Source: Aestuariibius sp. HNIBRBA575 (GTDB lineage Bacteria > Pseudomonadota > Alphaproteobacteria > Rhodobacterales > Rhodobacteraceae). Taken from it: a DNA stretch of 64,000 bases. The first letter of the stretch is position 1; each line of letters starts with the position of its first letter. The notes under the pieces are model-generated. The model ran no database searches. It was not told the origin of the DNA and saw nothing but the letters and a program-made list of their open reading frames with translations. The stretch spans positions 461,501 to 525,500 of the forward strand of contig NZ_CP162414.1 of assembly GCF_040932005.1 (NCBI RefSeq), written 5' to 3'. Shown here one piece after another: positions 55,748 through 64,000 of the stretch. A program made the position numbers and the translations under genes.

Positions 55748-56614
55748 TTAACGCAGTTGCGGAATCTCGTTCGATTTTTCGCTATCTTGTTTAGAGATTT
55801 GCAAGCCTTTGAAATCGAACAGGTTTGGGTCCAGCAAATGGGACGGGCGCGAATTCATCAAGGCGCGAAACATTTTCTGGCGACGTCCAGGGGCGTTGGA
55901 TTCCCAACCATCCAGCATCATTTTAACCTGTTGGCGTTGTAATCCGTCCTGCGATCCACATAGATCACAGGGGATGATCGGATAATCCAACGCGCGGGCA
56001 AATTTTTCGCAATCCACTTCGGCCACATGGGCAAGGGGGCGATAGACAAACAGGTCGCCTTCTTCGTTGACCAATTTGGGCGGCATCGTCGCCAATCGCG
56101 ACCCGTGGAACAGGTTCATAAAAAACGTTTCAAGGATGTCATCGCGGTGATGGCCCAGTACAACGGCACTGCAGCCTTCTTCGCGGGCGATCCGATAGAG
56201 GTTCCCCCGGCGCAGGCGGGAACAAAGCGCACAAAACGTGCGGCCTGCGGGCACTTTGTCCATCACAATCGAATAGGTATCCTGATATTCGATCCGGTGC
56301 GGGACGCCCATTTTTTCCAGGAATTCCGGCAGAACCGTCGCCGGAAATCCGGGTTGGCCTTGATCCAGATTGCAGGCCAGCAAATCCACAGGCAACAGGC
56401 CGCGCCATTTCAATTCCTGCAAAACGGCCAGCAACGTGTAGCTGTCTTTGCCGCCCGACAGACAGACCAGCCAGCGCGCGCCGGGCTCGATCATGCCATA
56501 TTGTTCAATCGCTTCTCGCGTATAACGCACGATCCGCTTGCGGAGCTTTTTAAACTCCGTTGTTTGCGGGGCGCCGTGAAACAGCGGGTGGATTTCTTCG
56601 TTTTCGTCCAACAT
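55748..56614 (-). CDS. ttcA: tRNA 2-thiocytidine biosynthesis protein TtcA
   Basis: 288 residues from ATG 56614 ([16 protein letters not shown]); an upstream ATG at 56662 is possible. PP-loop [12 protein letters not shown] near 49-60, CxxC pair [10 protein letters not shown] near 129-138 and CDLCGSQ near 219-225 as cluster ligands. Thiolates cytidine 32 of tRNA with a 4Fe-4S cluster. If the upstream start is used, it overlaps the TlpA-like gene by 17 bases. Confidence 0.93.
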   Translation of the reverse strand: MLDENEEIHPLFHGAPQTTEFKKLRKRIVRYTREAIEQYGMIEPGARWLVCLSGGKDSYTLLAVLQELKWRGLLPVDLLACNLDQGQPGFPATVLPEFLEKMGVPHRIEYQDTYSIVMDKVPAGRTFCALCSRLRRGNLYRIAREEGCSAVVLGHHRDDILETFFMNLFHGSRLATMPPKLVNEEGDLFVYRPLAHVAEVDCEKFARALDYPIIPCDLCGSQDGLQRQQVKMMLDGWESNAPGRRQKMFRALMNSRPSHLLDPNLFDFKGLQISKQDSEKSNEIPQLR

Positions 56615-56645
56615 AGCCTTGCCATAGGGGGAACCCGCCAAGGCG

Positions 56646-57239
56646 TCAATTGGTTGCTGCATCGTCCAATGGATCAGAGGCAATCAATGCGGCAACAATC
56701 GCGCGCGCGCTGTCGCTGTGCCAATCGGCGTCCCCTTGCAAGCGGGCGATTTCCTGTCCGTCACGATCCAGAATGATCGTCACAGGCAGGCCCAAAACCC
56801 CCATCGACCGCGCAAACCCCTGACGGGGATCGCGGTGATATGGCAGATTTGAAACCTCAATTTCGTCAAAGAACCGTTCGATGGCAGCAGGTGGATTGCG
56901 CCCCGTCGCGACGGTCAACACGTTGAAATCCGGCCCGCCAAATTCGGTCTGCAACGCGGATAGCGATGGCATTTCCTTGCGACAAGGCGCACACCAAGTG
57001 GCCCAGAAATTCAGCACCAGAAATTGACCCTCGTAATCGCCCAGCCCAATGGGCATGCCTTCGGAGCTTTCGAATGTTGCATCCGTGCTGGCCACGGGTT
57101 CAGAATGAAACGTCAATTTACGCATATCGCCGACGCGCAGCGCGTCCAATTCAGCCATATCCGCCAGCGCAGTATTTGCACTAAACCCAACCGCCGTATA
57201 AAGCAGCGCTGATCCAATAATTTTTCTGACCACTTTCAT
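56646..57239 (-). CDS. TlpA-like thiol-disulfide oxidoreductase
   Basis: 197 residues from ATG 57239 with AGGAGG close upstream. Signal peptide or anchor near the N terminus ([24 protein letters not shown]), then a thioredoxin domain with the active-site motif WCAPC (near 85-89) and the cis-Pro loop GLPVTIILD. Periplasmic redox role, often in cytochrome c maturation, but none of those genes is near. Divergent from argH with 13 bases between start codons. Confidence 0.87.
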   Translation of the reverse strand: MKVVRKIIGSALLYTAVGFSANTALADMAELDALRVGDMRKLTFHSEPVASTDATFESSEGMPIGLGDYEGQFLVLNFWATWCAPCRKEMPSLSALQTEFGGPDFNVLTVATGRNPPAAIERFFDEIEVSNLPYHRDPRQGFARSMGVLGLPVTIILDRDGQEIARLQGDADWHSDSARAIVAALIASDPLDDAATN

Positions 57240-57252
57240 GGGGCCTCCTGAC

Positions 57253-58641
57253 ATGACCAAATCCTCAAACGCGATGTGGGGCGGCCGGTTCGCCGCTGGA
57301 CCGGACGCAATCATGGAGGCCATCAATGCCTCGATTGGTTTCGATCAACGACTAGCGGCCCAAGACATCGCAGGTTCGCGCGCCCACGCCGCCATGTTGG
57401 CTGCGACAGGTATCCTGACTGATAAAGACGCCGACGCCATTCGGGAAGGCCTGCTCACTGTTTTGTCAGAGATTGAGGGCGGAACCTTCGAATTTTCCAC
57501 TGCTTTGGAAGATATTCACATGAATGTCGAAGCGCGACTGAAACAATTGATCGGCGAACCGGCGGGGCGTTTGCACACGGGGCGCAGCCGGAACGATCAG
57601 GTTGCCACCGATTTCCGCCTGTGGGTGCGGGATCAATGTGATGCAGCAGAATCAGCGATTGTGGCTGTGATGCAGGCTTTGCTGGCTCAGGCCGAGGCGG
57701 GTGCGGATTGGGTGATGCCGGGCTTTACCCATCTGCAAACTGCGCAGCCGGTGACATGGGGCCATCATATGCTGGCCTATGTGGAAATGCTGGGCCGGGA
57801 TCTGTCGCGCATTCGCGATGCCCGCAAACGGATGAACGAATCGCCTTTAGGGGCTGCGGCTCTGGCGGGCACTGGCTTTCCGATTGATCGGCACATGACG
57901 GCGCAGGCGCTGGGCTTTGATCGACCCATGGCCAATTCACTGGACGCGGTTGCGGATCGCGATTTCGCGCTTGAATTCATGTCCTGCGCGTCGATCAATG
58001 CCATGCATCTGTCCCGTCTGGCCGAGGAATTGGTGATCTGGTCATCGGCCCAATTCCGGTTTGTTGATATGGGCGATCAATGGTCCACCGGATCATCCAT
58101 CATGCCCCAGAAACGCAACCCGGATGCGGCCGAATTGCTGCGTGCCAAAATTGGCCGGATCATGGGCGCCAATGTGGGTCTGATGATGGTCATGAAAGGC
58201 CTGCCATTGACCTATTCCAAGGACATGCAGGAAGACAAAGAACAAGTGTTCGATGCCGCCGACAACTGGCTGCTGGCCTTGGCCGCGATGGCAGGCATGG
58301 TCACGGATATGACCGCCAATCAGGACAATCTGCGCGCCGCCGCCGCCAGCGGATTTTCGACCGCAACCGATTTGGCGGATTGGCTTGTGCGCGAAGCCGG
58401 GCTACCGTTCCGGGATGCGCACCATGTGACCGGCGCGCTTGTGGCCAAAGCCGAAGAGAAGGGCTGTGATCTGCCTGATCTGACGCTCGAAGATATGCAA
58501 GCCGAACACGGCGACATCACCGCATCTGTGTTTGATGTGCTGACGGTTGAGGCCTCTGTGGCGTCGCGCATGTCCTATGGGGGCACTGCACCGGCACAAG
58601 TTCGCACGCAAATTGCACGTTGGAAGGACATTTTAAAATGA
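57253..58641 (+). CDS. argH: Argininosuccinate lyase
   Basis: 462 residues from ATG 57253. Last step of arginine synthesis. The fumarase/lyase signature [15 protein letters not shown] near 283-297 is clear, and TGRSRNDQV near 113-121 and THLQTAQPV near 161-169 match the family. It lies far from argB in this window. Translationally coupled (ATGA) to the small lipoprotein. Confidence 0.97.
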   Translation: MTKSSNAMWGGRFAAGPDAIMEAINASIGFDQRLAAQDIAGSRAHAAMLAATGILTDKDADAIREGLLTVLSEIEGGTFEFSTALEDIHMNVEARLKQLIGEPAGRLHTGRSRNDQVATDFRLWVRDQCDAAESAIVAVMQALLAQAEAGADWVMPGFTHLQTAQPVTWGHHMLAYVEMLGRDLSRIRDARKRMNESPLGAAALAGTGFPIDRHMTAQALGFDRPMANSLDAVADRDFALEFMSCASINAMHLSRLAEELVIWSSAQFRFVDMGDQWSTGSSIMPQKRNPDAAELLRAKIGRIMGANVGLMMVMKGLPLTYSKDMQEDKEQVFDAADNWLLALAAMAGMVTDMTANQDNLRAAAASGFSTATDLADWLVREAGLPFRDAHHVTGALVAKAEEKGCDLPDLTLEDMQAEHGDITASVFDVLTVEASVASRMSYGGTAPAQVRTQIARWKDILK

Positions 58642-58811
58642 AGAAAATTGTATTTTTAATCAGCATGGTCGCCCTTGCATCCTGTGGCGCGGATGGCGCG
58701 CCATTTGAACCCACAGCCAATGCGGGTATCAGCATCGGAACCGGAGGGATCAGCACCAATTGTTCCGTGGGCACCAGCAATGGCACCGTTTCGGTCAATG
58801 TGGGCTGCTAA
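58638..58811 (+). CDS. LptM-like small lipoprotein
   Basis: 57 residues from ATG 58638, overlapping the argH stop by four bases. Signal [16 protein letters not shown] with lipobox ASC (Cys16), then GADGAPFEP, which resembles the CGxxGPxxxP start of LptM/YifL, the small lipoprotein that helps LptD mature. The remaining tail is Gly/Ser/Thr-rich and ends in VNVGC; two further Cys are present. Its position before lysA is common for these proteins in proteobacteria. Sequence identity to LptM is limited to the start, so the assignment is tentative. Confidence 0.6.
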   Translation: MKKIVFLISMVALASCGADGAPFEPTANAGISIGTGGISTNCSVGTSNGTVSVNVGC

Positions 58812-58965
58812 TTGACACCATAATAAAACGTCGGGCGCGGGTTTTGCTGATCCGCACCTGACATTGCTGATCAAAATGGTCGTGATCAAAACGGCCCAGA
58901 TCAAAACAGGGTTGGGCTTGGTTCTGTTTCTGCTAAGAAGCGTGAAACAGGCGAAGGGAACCCAC

Positions 58966-60240
58966 ATGGATCATTTTCTGTATCGTGACGGCGAATTATG
59001 GGCCGAAGATGTGCGGGTGGCCGACATCGCAGCCAAGGTTGGTACGCCTTTTTACGCCTATTCCACGGCCACATTGCTGCGCCATTTTCAGCTGTTTGAT
59101 GAGGCACTGAACTGGGCCGACCATCTGGTCTGTTTTGCCGTGAAATCCCTGTCAAATCAGGCGGTTTTGACCACATTGGCCCGCGCAGGTGCGGGGATGG
59201 ATGTGGTGTCGGGCGGGGAATATGCCCGTGCAATCGCCGCCGGCGTGCCCGGCGACAAAATCGTGTTTTCCGGCGTTGGCAAAACCCGTGATGAAATGCG
59301 CGCTGCCCTGACCGGTGGCATCCGTCAATTCAACGTCGAATCTGAGCCGGAATTGCTGGTTCTCAGCGACGTTGCGACCCAATTGGGCGTGATCGCCCCG
59401 ATCGCGATCCGGGTTAACCCAGATGTGGACGCAAAAACCCACGCCAAAATCGCGACGGGTAAATCTGAAAACAAATTTGGCATCCCCATTGCCCGCGCCC
59501 GCGATGTCTATGCGATGGCGGCTGACTTGCCGGGGCTGAACCCGCTGGCCATCGATGTGCATATCGGCAGCCAATTGACCGATCTGGAACCGTTTCGGCT
59601 GGCCTATCAAAAGGTCGCTGAGCTGACCGAACAATTGCGCGCTGACGGTTTGGACATTCAACGCCTTGATCTGGGCGGCGGGCTTGGCATTCCATATGAG
59701 CGGTCAAATTCCGCGCCGCCATTGCCCATCGAATATGGGCAGATGATCCAGGAAACGGTTGGTCATCTGGGCTGTGAAATCGAAATTGAACCGGGTCGGT
59801 TGATCGCGGGCAATTCGGGCATCTTGGTCACCGACACGATCTATGTGAAATCCGGCGAAGGGCGGGATTTTCTGATTGTGGATGCGGCGATGAACGATCT
59901 GATCCGCCCCGCCATGTACGAAGCCCACCATGACATCATCCCGGTCAAAGAACCCGTCGCCGGGGCCGAACAGACAGCCTATGACATTGTGGGTCCGATC
60001 TGTGAAACGGGCGATACCTTTGCCAAGGCGCGCAATATGCCCCCCATCAAGGCGGGCGAACTGGTCGCATTTCGATCTGCGGGCGCATATGGCGCGGTGA
60101 TGGCCAGCGAATACAATTCGCGCCCTTTGATTCCAGAAGTGCTGGTGGATGGGGATCAATTTGCGGTTATCCGCGCACGTCCCACCTATGAAGATATGAT
60201 TTCGCGCGATACCATTCCATCCTGGCTGCAAGACACCTAA
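58966..60240 (+). CDS. lysA: Diaminopimelate decarboxylase
   Basis: 424 residues from ATG 58966 (GAAGGGAA upstream). PLP enzyme of fold type III: Schiff-base lysine in CFAVKSLSN (near 55-63), HIGSQ near 197-201, LGGGLGIPY near 235-243, EPGR near 276-279. Makes lysine from meso-diaminopimelate. The upstream 150 bases have no other gene. Confidence 0.97.
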   Translation: MDHFLYRDGELWAEDVRVADIAAKVGTPFYAYSTATLLRHFQLFDEALNWADHLVCFAVKSLSNQAVLTTLARAGAGMDVVSGGEYARAIAAGVPGDKIVFSGVGKTRDEMRAALTGGIRQFNVESEPELLVLSDVATQLGVIAPIAIRVNPDVDAKTHAKIATGKSENKFGIPIARARDVYAMAADLPGLNPLAIDVHIGSQLTDLEPFRLAYQKVAELTEQLRADGLDIQRLDLGGGLGIPYERSNSAPPLPIEYGQMIQETVGHLGCEIEIEPGRLIAGNSGILVTDTIYVKSGEGRDFLIVDAAMNDLIRPAMYEAHHDIIPVKEPVAGAEQTAYDIVGPICETGDTFAKARNMPPIKAGELVAFRSAGAYGAVMASEYNSRPLIPEVLVDGDQFAVIRARPTYEDMISRDTIPSWLQDT

Positions 60241-60288
60241 GCTTGGGGTCAGTGATTTAGGAGAAACCCCCTGACCCGGTCCAGACCT

Positions 60289-62859
60289 GTGCCCGACTCG
60301 GAATTGACCCACCTGAAACGACCCGTTGCATTGACGCATCTTGGGATCGTGGCAGAACGTGTTGTGCGGGCGTTTTGGCCCGTTTGGACGGTTGTGTTTG
60401 CAGGAATTGCCCCAGCGATGATGGGCTGGCAGGATGTTTTGCCCGTTGAAATCGTTTGGTTTTTCGCAGTGCTGGTGGTTTTGGCCGCAATCATTACCTT
60501 GGTCTATGGTCTGCGCCGTTTCAAATGGCCCGCACGATCCGAAGCCGTTGCACGTGTGGATGCCGCATTGCCCGGGCGCCCCATCGCGGCCATCGCGGAT
60601 GAACAGGCCATTGGCGCCAGCGATCCCGCATCCCAAGCCGTCTGGAACGCCCATTTGGCCCGCATGGCCCGCCGGACCGAGGGGGCAAAACCGGTCGAAC
60701 CTGATTTGCGTGTGGCGTCGCGCGACCCCTATGGGCTGCGGTATTTGGCGCTTTTGTGCTTTGTTGCGGCAACATTGTTTGGGTCACTATGGCGGGTCAG
60801 CACCCTGACGGACACGATCACCAGCGACACTGACATCGCCGTTTTGTCCGGCCCCACATGGGAAGGCTGGGTGCAACCGCCCGCCTATACAGGCAAACCG
60901 ACGCTGTATCTGGCCGATATCACGCCGGGCACATTGCGCATCCCCGTCGGCAGCCGCATCATCCTGCGGCTTTATGGCGAAGTGGGCGCGCTGACCATTT
61001 CTGAAACCGTATCGGGCCGCGTGGACGACATCCCCCCCGCCAGCGCCGAAGAGCAAAGCTTTGAGGTGGTACAAGCCGGCACCCTGTCGATTGACGGCGA
61101 AAATGGCGCGGCTTGGGATGTGGTGCTGATCGCGGATGCGCCCCCCACTGTGTCCCTATCTGGCCCGATGGAAATTGAGGCGCTGGGCGAAATGGCCCAG
61201 CCCTTTGCGGCGCAGGACGATTATGCCATCATCGGCGGCACCGCCACAATTGCGCTGAACCTGCCCGCTGTGGACCGCCGGTTTGGCCTGCTGGTGGACC
61301 CCGATCCGATCGACCCGTTGGTTCTGGATTTGCCGCTGCCGATTTCCGGGGATCGCGATGATTTCCAAGAGCAACTGATCGACGATTTTTCACAGCATCC
61401 ATGGGCCAATCTGCCGGTGACGATGACGTTGCAGGTCACAGACGCACCGGGGCAGGTTGGTCAATCTGAGGTCGCGGAACTGATCCTGCCGGGACGGCGG
61501 TTTTTTCAACCGGTTGCCAAAGCGGTGATCGAACAGCGCCGCGATCTGCTTTGGTCAAAATCCAATACGCCGCGGGTGGTCGATGTGCTGCGCGCCGTGT
61601 CGCATAGACCGGACGATATTTTCCGCCGCGAAACCACCTATTTACGGCTGCGGTTCACGCTGCGGCGCCTGTCCAACATGGCGGATCTGGGCCTGTCGGA
61701 TGAAAATCGGGCTGAAATTGCGCAGGCTTTGTGGGATTTGGCGATCCAACTAGAAGAAGGCACATTGGCCGATGCCCGCGAACGTCTGGAACGCGCGCAG
61801 GAACGTCTGGCCGAAGCGATGCGCAACGGGGCCAGCGACGAAGAAATCGCCGAGCTGATGCAGGAATTGCGCGAAGCAACCGACGATTACATGAACATGC
61901 TGGCGCAAAATGCGCAGCCCCGTGACGATGGCACAGACCAGCCGGATCAGGCCGAAAGCGACCGGATGGAATTCACCATGGATGAATTGCAGGCCTTGAT
62001 GGATCGGATCGAAGAGCTGATGCAAGAGGGTCGCATGGCCGAAGCCCAAGAGTTGATGGAACAGCTCAATGAGCTGATGCAAAACTTGGAAGTGGTGCAG
62101 GACCCCAATGCCCAAGGCGGCCCAGGCCAGCAAAGCATGCAGGACCTAGCTGAAACCCTGCGTGATCAGCAGGGCCTGTCGGATGACGCATTCCGCGAGC
62201 TGCAGGAACAGTTCAATCCCGGCAACCCGCAATCCCAGCCCCAACAGGGCGGCGATGGCGAGGGTGAGCAGGGCGAACAAGAAGGGCAGGGGCTTGGCCA
62301 AGGGGACAATCCTGAGGGTGGCCAGCAAAATGACCAAGGTGCAGGCGGCGAAGGTGACCCGCAACAAAGTCTGGCTGACCGTCAACGGGCGCTACGAGGC
62401 GAGTTGGACCGCCAGCGTGACGCATTGCCCAATTTAGGCGGTGAGGCCGCGGATGAGGCACGCGATGCGCTGGACCGCGCTGACGGGGCGATGGATCGCG
62501 CCGAAGAAGCCCTGCGCCAAGGCGATTTGGCCGAAGCGATTGACCGTCAGGCCGAGGCACTCAACGCCTTGCGTGATGGGATGCGCAGTCTGGGCGACGC
62601 GATCGCTGAAAATTCAGAGGATCAACCGGGCCAAGGCGGCGAAGATGGCGAACGCACCACACGCGCCCCCGGACAACGCGATCCGCTGGGACGTGAGCTG
62701 GGCGAAAATGGGCAATTGGGCAGCGAAGACAATATGCTGCAACAAGACGTGCAACGCCGCGCCGAAGAACTGCTGGATGAAATTCGCCGCCGGTCATCGG
62801 AACAAGACCGCCCCGAAGGCGAACGTAACTACCTGAAACGGCTGCTGGACCGGTTTTAG
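60289..62859 (+). CDS. TIGR02302/DUF4175 membrane protein
   Basis: 856 residues. Two hydrophobic helices near the N terminus (about 28-46 and 54-75) and a third near 148-164, then an extracytoplasmic stretch of beta-type sequence, a coiled-coil helical part (about 470-640) with MQEGRMAEAQELMEQLNELMQN-like repeats, and a low-complexity Gln/Gly/Glu-rich segment (about 640-710). It ends with RRSSEQDRPEGERNYLKRLL. The family is common in alphaproteobacteria; function is unknown. Often follows lysA in relatives. Confidence 0.85.
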   Translation: MPDSELTHLKRPVALTHLGIVAERVVRAFWPVWTVVFAGIAPAMMGWQDVLPVEIVWFFAVLVVLAAIITLVYGLRRFKWPARSEAVARVDAALPGRPIAAIADEQAIGASDPASQAVWNAHLARMARRTEGAKPVEPDLRVASRDPYGLRYLALLCFVAATLFGSLWRVSTLTDTITSDTDIAVLSGPTWEGWVQPPAYTGKPTLYLADITPGTLRIPVGSRIILRLYGEVGALTISETVSGRVDDIPPASAEEQSFEVVQAGTLSIDGENGAAWDVVLIADAPPTVSLSGPMEIEALGEMAQPFAAQDDYAIIGGTATIALNLPAVDRRFGLLVDPDPIDPLVLDLPLPISGDRDDFQEQLIDDFSQHPWANLPVTMTLQVTDAPGQVGQSEVAELILPGRRFFQPVAKAVIEQRRDLLWSKSNTPRVVDVLRAVSHRPDDIFRRETTYLRLRFTLRRLSNMADLGLSDENRAEIAQALWDLAIQLEEGTLADARERLERAQERLAEAMRNGASDEEIAELMQELREATDDYMNMLAQNAQPRDDGTDQPDQAESDRMEFTMDELQALMDRIEELMQEGRMAEAQELMEQLNELMQNLEVVQDPNAQGGPGQQSMQDLAETLRDQQGLSDDAFRELQEQFNPGNPQSQPQQGGDGEGEQGEQEGQGLGQGDNPEGGQQNDQGAGGEGDPQQSLADRQRALRGELDRQRDALPNLGGEAADEARDALDRADGAMDRAEEALRQGDLAEAIDRQAEALNALRDGMRSLGDAIAENSEDQPGQGGEDGERTTRAPGQRDPLGRELGENGQLGSEDNMLQQDVQRRAEELLDEIRRRSSEQDRPEGERNYLKRLLDRF

Positions 62860-62875
62860 GGATTGCTAGGAAAGG

Positions 62876-63667
62876 CTAAACCCCGCCGTTTCTTTTTTCC
62901 TCGTTCTTAGATTGCAAAGTTTGGACCAGAAACAAGGCCATAGCCCCAGCTAGATTGACCGCCAGAGCGCTGTGACTCGGTTTGAAAGGAACGCGTGTGC
63001 GGCCCCCTGCATGTGCGTCGCCACCTTTATTCCGCCATACCCCGATATTTTGAACGACTTGATTACAGTTTCCTAAAATCTTTTTGATGACTTGTTCCTG
63101 ATGCTGCGATGGTGCGAGCTGCAATAAACTTGAAGCTTCCCCGTATAGTTTCGGTACATCCCAGTTAGTCCCCCACGTTTCACCGCAATCTTCGATAATG
63201 TGTTTGCAGACTTCTTCAAGAAGTGTGCTGGCGGCCGTCACAGCGCCTTCCGGGTCATTAGTCCGTCGCTCCAACGCTTTGGCCCAGGCGGCTTGGACGG
63301 CAGGAGCATCATAAGCATTTAAACCATCCGTAATCGTGGGGTCTGCTGCGCCTCCGCCCTCTTCTAAGAAAGTTAAAAGTGGAATGAAGGCTTCTTGAAC
63401 GTGACTTCGGCGTTTTGCCCATGAGCCCGGGCCACTTGCTACAGTGGACAATGCCGACCGAACTGAAGCTGCATCTTGTGAAGAACGCACAAAAGTCGGT
63501 AGAAGTTTCTTGCTTGCCGTATCTTCTATAAGTTTAAGTCTAACACTTTTATATTCAGCTTCGGAGCCACCTTCGGTCGTTAGACCAATGATATTGTTTT
63601 TAAGCAGCAACGCGCATTCCAAAAGGTCGTCAGGAATTTCTTGCGGGCTAAAACCATCGTAAGTCAT
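62876..63667 (-). CDS. Abortive-infection C-terminal (Abi_C) family protein
   Basis: 263 residues from ATG 63667 (GGAT about 8 bases upstream). The C-terminal half matches the Abi_C pattern: DPEGAVTAASTLLEEVCKHI near 138-157, DVPKLYGEASSLLQLAPSQHQEQV near 169-192, and NIGVWRNKGGDAHAGG near 210-225. Such genes are linked to phage exclusion, but Abi_C proteins also occur outside defence systems. Base composition is AT-richer than the neighbours, which suggests transfer. The last codons approach the DUF4175 stop head-to-head. Confidence 0.75.
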   Translation of the reverse strand: MTYDGFSPQEIPDDLLECALLLKNNIIGLTTEGGSEAEYKSVRLKLIEDTASKKLLPTFVRSSQDAASVRSALSTVASGPGSWAKRRSHVQEAFIPLLTFLEEGGGAADPTITDGLNAYDAPAVQAAWAKALERRTNDPEGAVTAASTLLEEVCKHIIEDCGETWGTNWDVPKLYGEASSLLQLAPSQHQEQVIKKILGNCNQVVQNIGVWRNKGGDAHAGGRTRVPFKPSHSALAVNLAGAMALFLVQTLQSKNEEKRNGGV

Positions 63668-63839
63668 TTTCAATCCGATAAAAGCTTTTAGAAATTGGTC
63701 ATGGTATCAAAATAAGGGCAAGATCACCAATGCGTGACCTAGCTATATACCTGAAAACTTAAACAGAACAACATCGGTCGTTTTAGACTGCAAAGATGAA
63801 TTGGGCGACACTTTCTGCCAGTGGCGATGAGGTCACAAT

Positions 63840-63889
63840 GGAAAGCTGAGCATAAGGGCTTGGAGTTCCGCCTGAACCGTCAGCTTTCC
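63840..63889. repeat. 50-base inverted repeat
   Basis: Perfect 10-base arms GGAAAGCTGA (63840-63849) and TCAGCTTTCC (63880-63889) around a 30-base centre, in an intergenic tract beside the Abi_C gene. No transposase is present. Could be a remnant of a small mobile element or an RNA structure. Confidence 0.5.
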
Positions 63890-63922
63890 GTTCAATGCCT
63901 GACAAATAAATGCTGCAGGTTA

Positions 63923-63950
63923 AACTGCGTCCACTTTGGGCGCAGTTTTT
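63923..63950. terminator. Terminator of the right-edge gene
   Basis: Stem AACTGCG / CGCAGTT with an 11-base loop. On the plus strand it ends in a T6 run; on the minus strand it directly follows the stop codon of the partial gene. Confidence 0.7.
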
Positions 63951-64000
63951 TACTCTGTCACCTCAGCCGCAGGCTCCGCTTCTGATGGGGTGGCTTCTTC
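63950..64000 (-). CDS. C-terminal end of an unidentified gene (partial)
   Basis: Sixteen codons and a TAA stop read EEATPSEAEPAAEVTE. The acidic, Ala/Glu-rich tail with a terminator right behind it looks like the end of a real protein, such as tails seen on alphaproteobacterial ribosomal or translation proteins. The gene itself lies outside the window, so no product is named. Confidence 0.5.
   Translation of the reverse strand, partial: EEATPSEAEPAAEVTE

Noticed and set aside
61980..62400. Tandem repeats in the DUF4175 gene as a repeat array or CRISPR
   Set aside because: They are imperfect codon-level repeats of Gln/Glu/Gly low-complexity protein sequence without spacers.

Overview
The window is a continuous stretch of an alphaproteobacterial chromosome, most likely from the Rhodobacterales (Roseobacter group). 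The evidence is the bioBFDA-G operon, the aapJQMP amino-acid transporter, a DUF1127 protein, a compact LuxR/LuxI pair, a TIGR02302 (DUF4175) protein, an ATP12 chaperone, and the secY-adk-rpsM order with no infA or map between. Gene density is high and most neighbours overlap by 1-4 bases. I see no rRNA, tRNA, CRISPR array or intact insertion sequence.

Layout. (1) 1-4215, minus strand: biotin operon bioB-bioF-bioD-bioA-bioG, every junction overlapping; bioG runs off the left edge. (2) 4544-7134: an operon of a Nudix-type winged-helix regulator, an SPFH protein and an NAD-kinase-like protein. (3) 7231-13481: LysE exporter, possible small ORF, thyA-folA, NnrS, a glycosyltransferase divergent from an EamA transporter, and a surface lipoprotein. 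(4) 13943-37644, plus strand: the str-S10-spc-alpha translation cluster from rpsL to rplQ. It is split at three places (after rplW, rplP and rpmD). At each split there is a terminator, a few unrelated genes, and then a new promoter or promoter-like sequence before the next ribosomal block. (5) 37726-39238: a quorum-sensing module of a LuxR-type regulator, a LuxI-type AHL synthase, a lux-box-like dyad, and an unlisted divergent 57-aa acidic ORF. (6) 39299-43442: rarA, crcB, an RluC-type pseudouridine synthase, a HAD phosphatase and ATP12. (7) 43657-48690: aapJQMP; AapM carries about 200 extra residues predicted to be coiled coil. (8) 48740-53991, minus strand: yidC-MOSC-engB-argB-ferredoxin-sixA, read as one overlapping chain. 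(9) 54123-57239, minus strand: an EAL phosphodiesterase, ttcA and a TlpA-like thioredoxin. (10) 57253-62859: argH, an LptM-like lipoprotein, lysA and the DUF4175 protein. (11) 62876-64000: an AT-richer Abi_C-family gene, a 50-bp inverted repeat and the tail of another gene.

How it fits together. Most of the window is housekeeping: cofactor, nucleotide and amino-acid synthesis, translation and membrane insertion. The most distinctive points are the segmented ribosomal cluster with its cargo genes, the coiled-coil insertion in AapM, the lux-box arrangement that could drive a new small ORF, the regulator-SPFH-NAD-kinase-like operon, a secreted Cys/His-rich peptide, and the defence-like gene at the right edge. 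All functions are inferred from reading sequence motifs; no database search was run.
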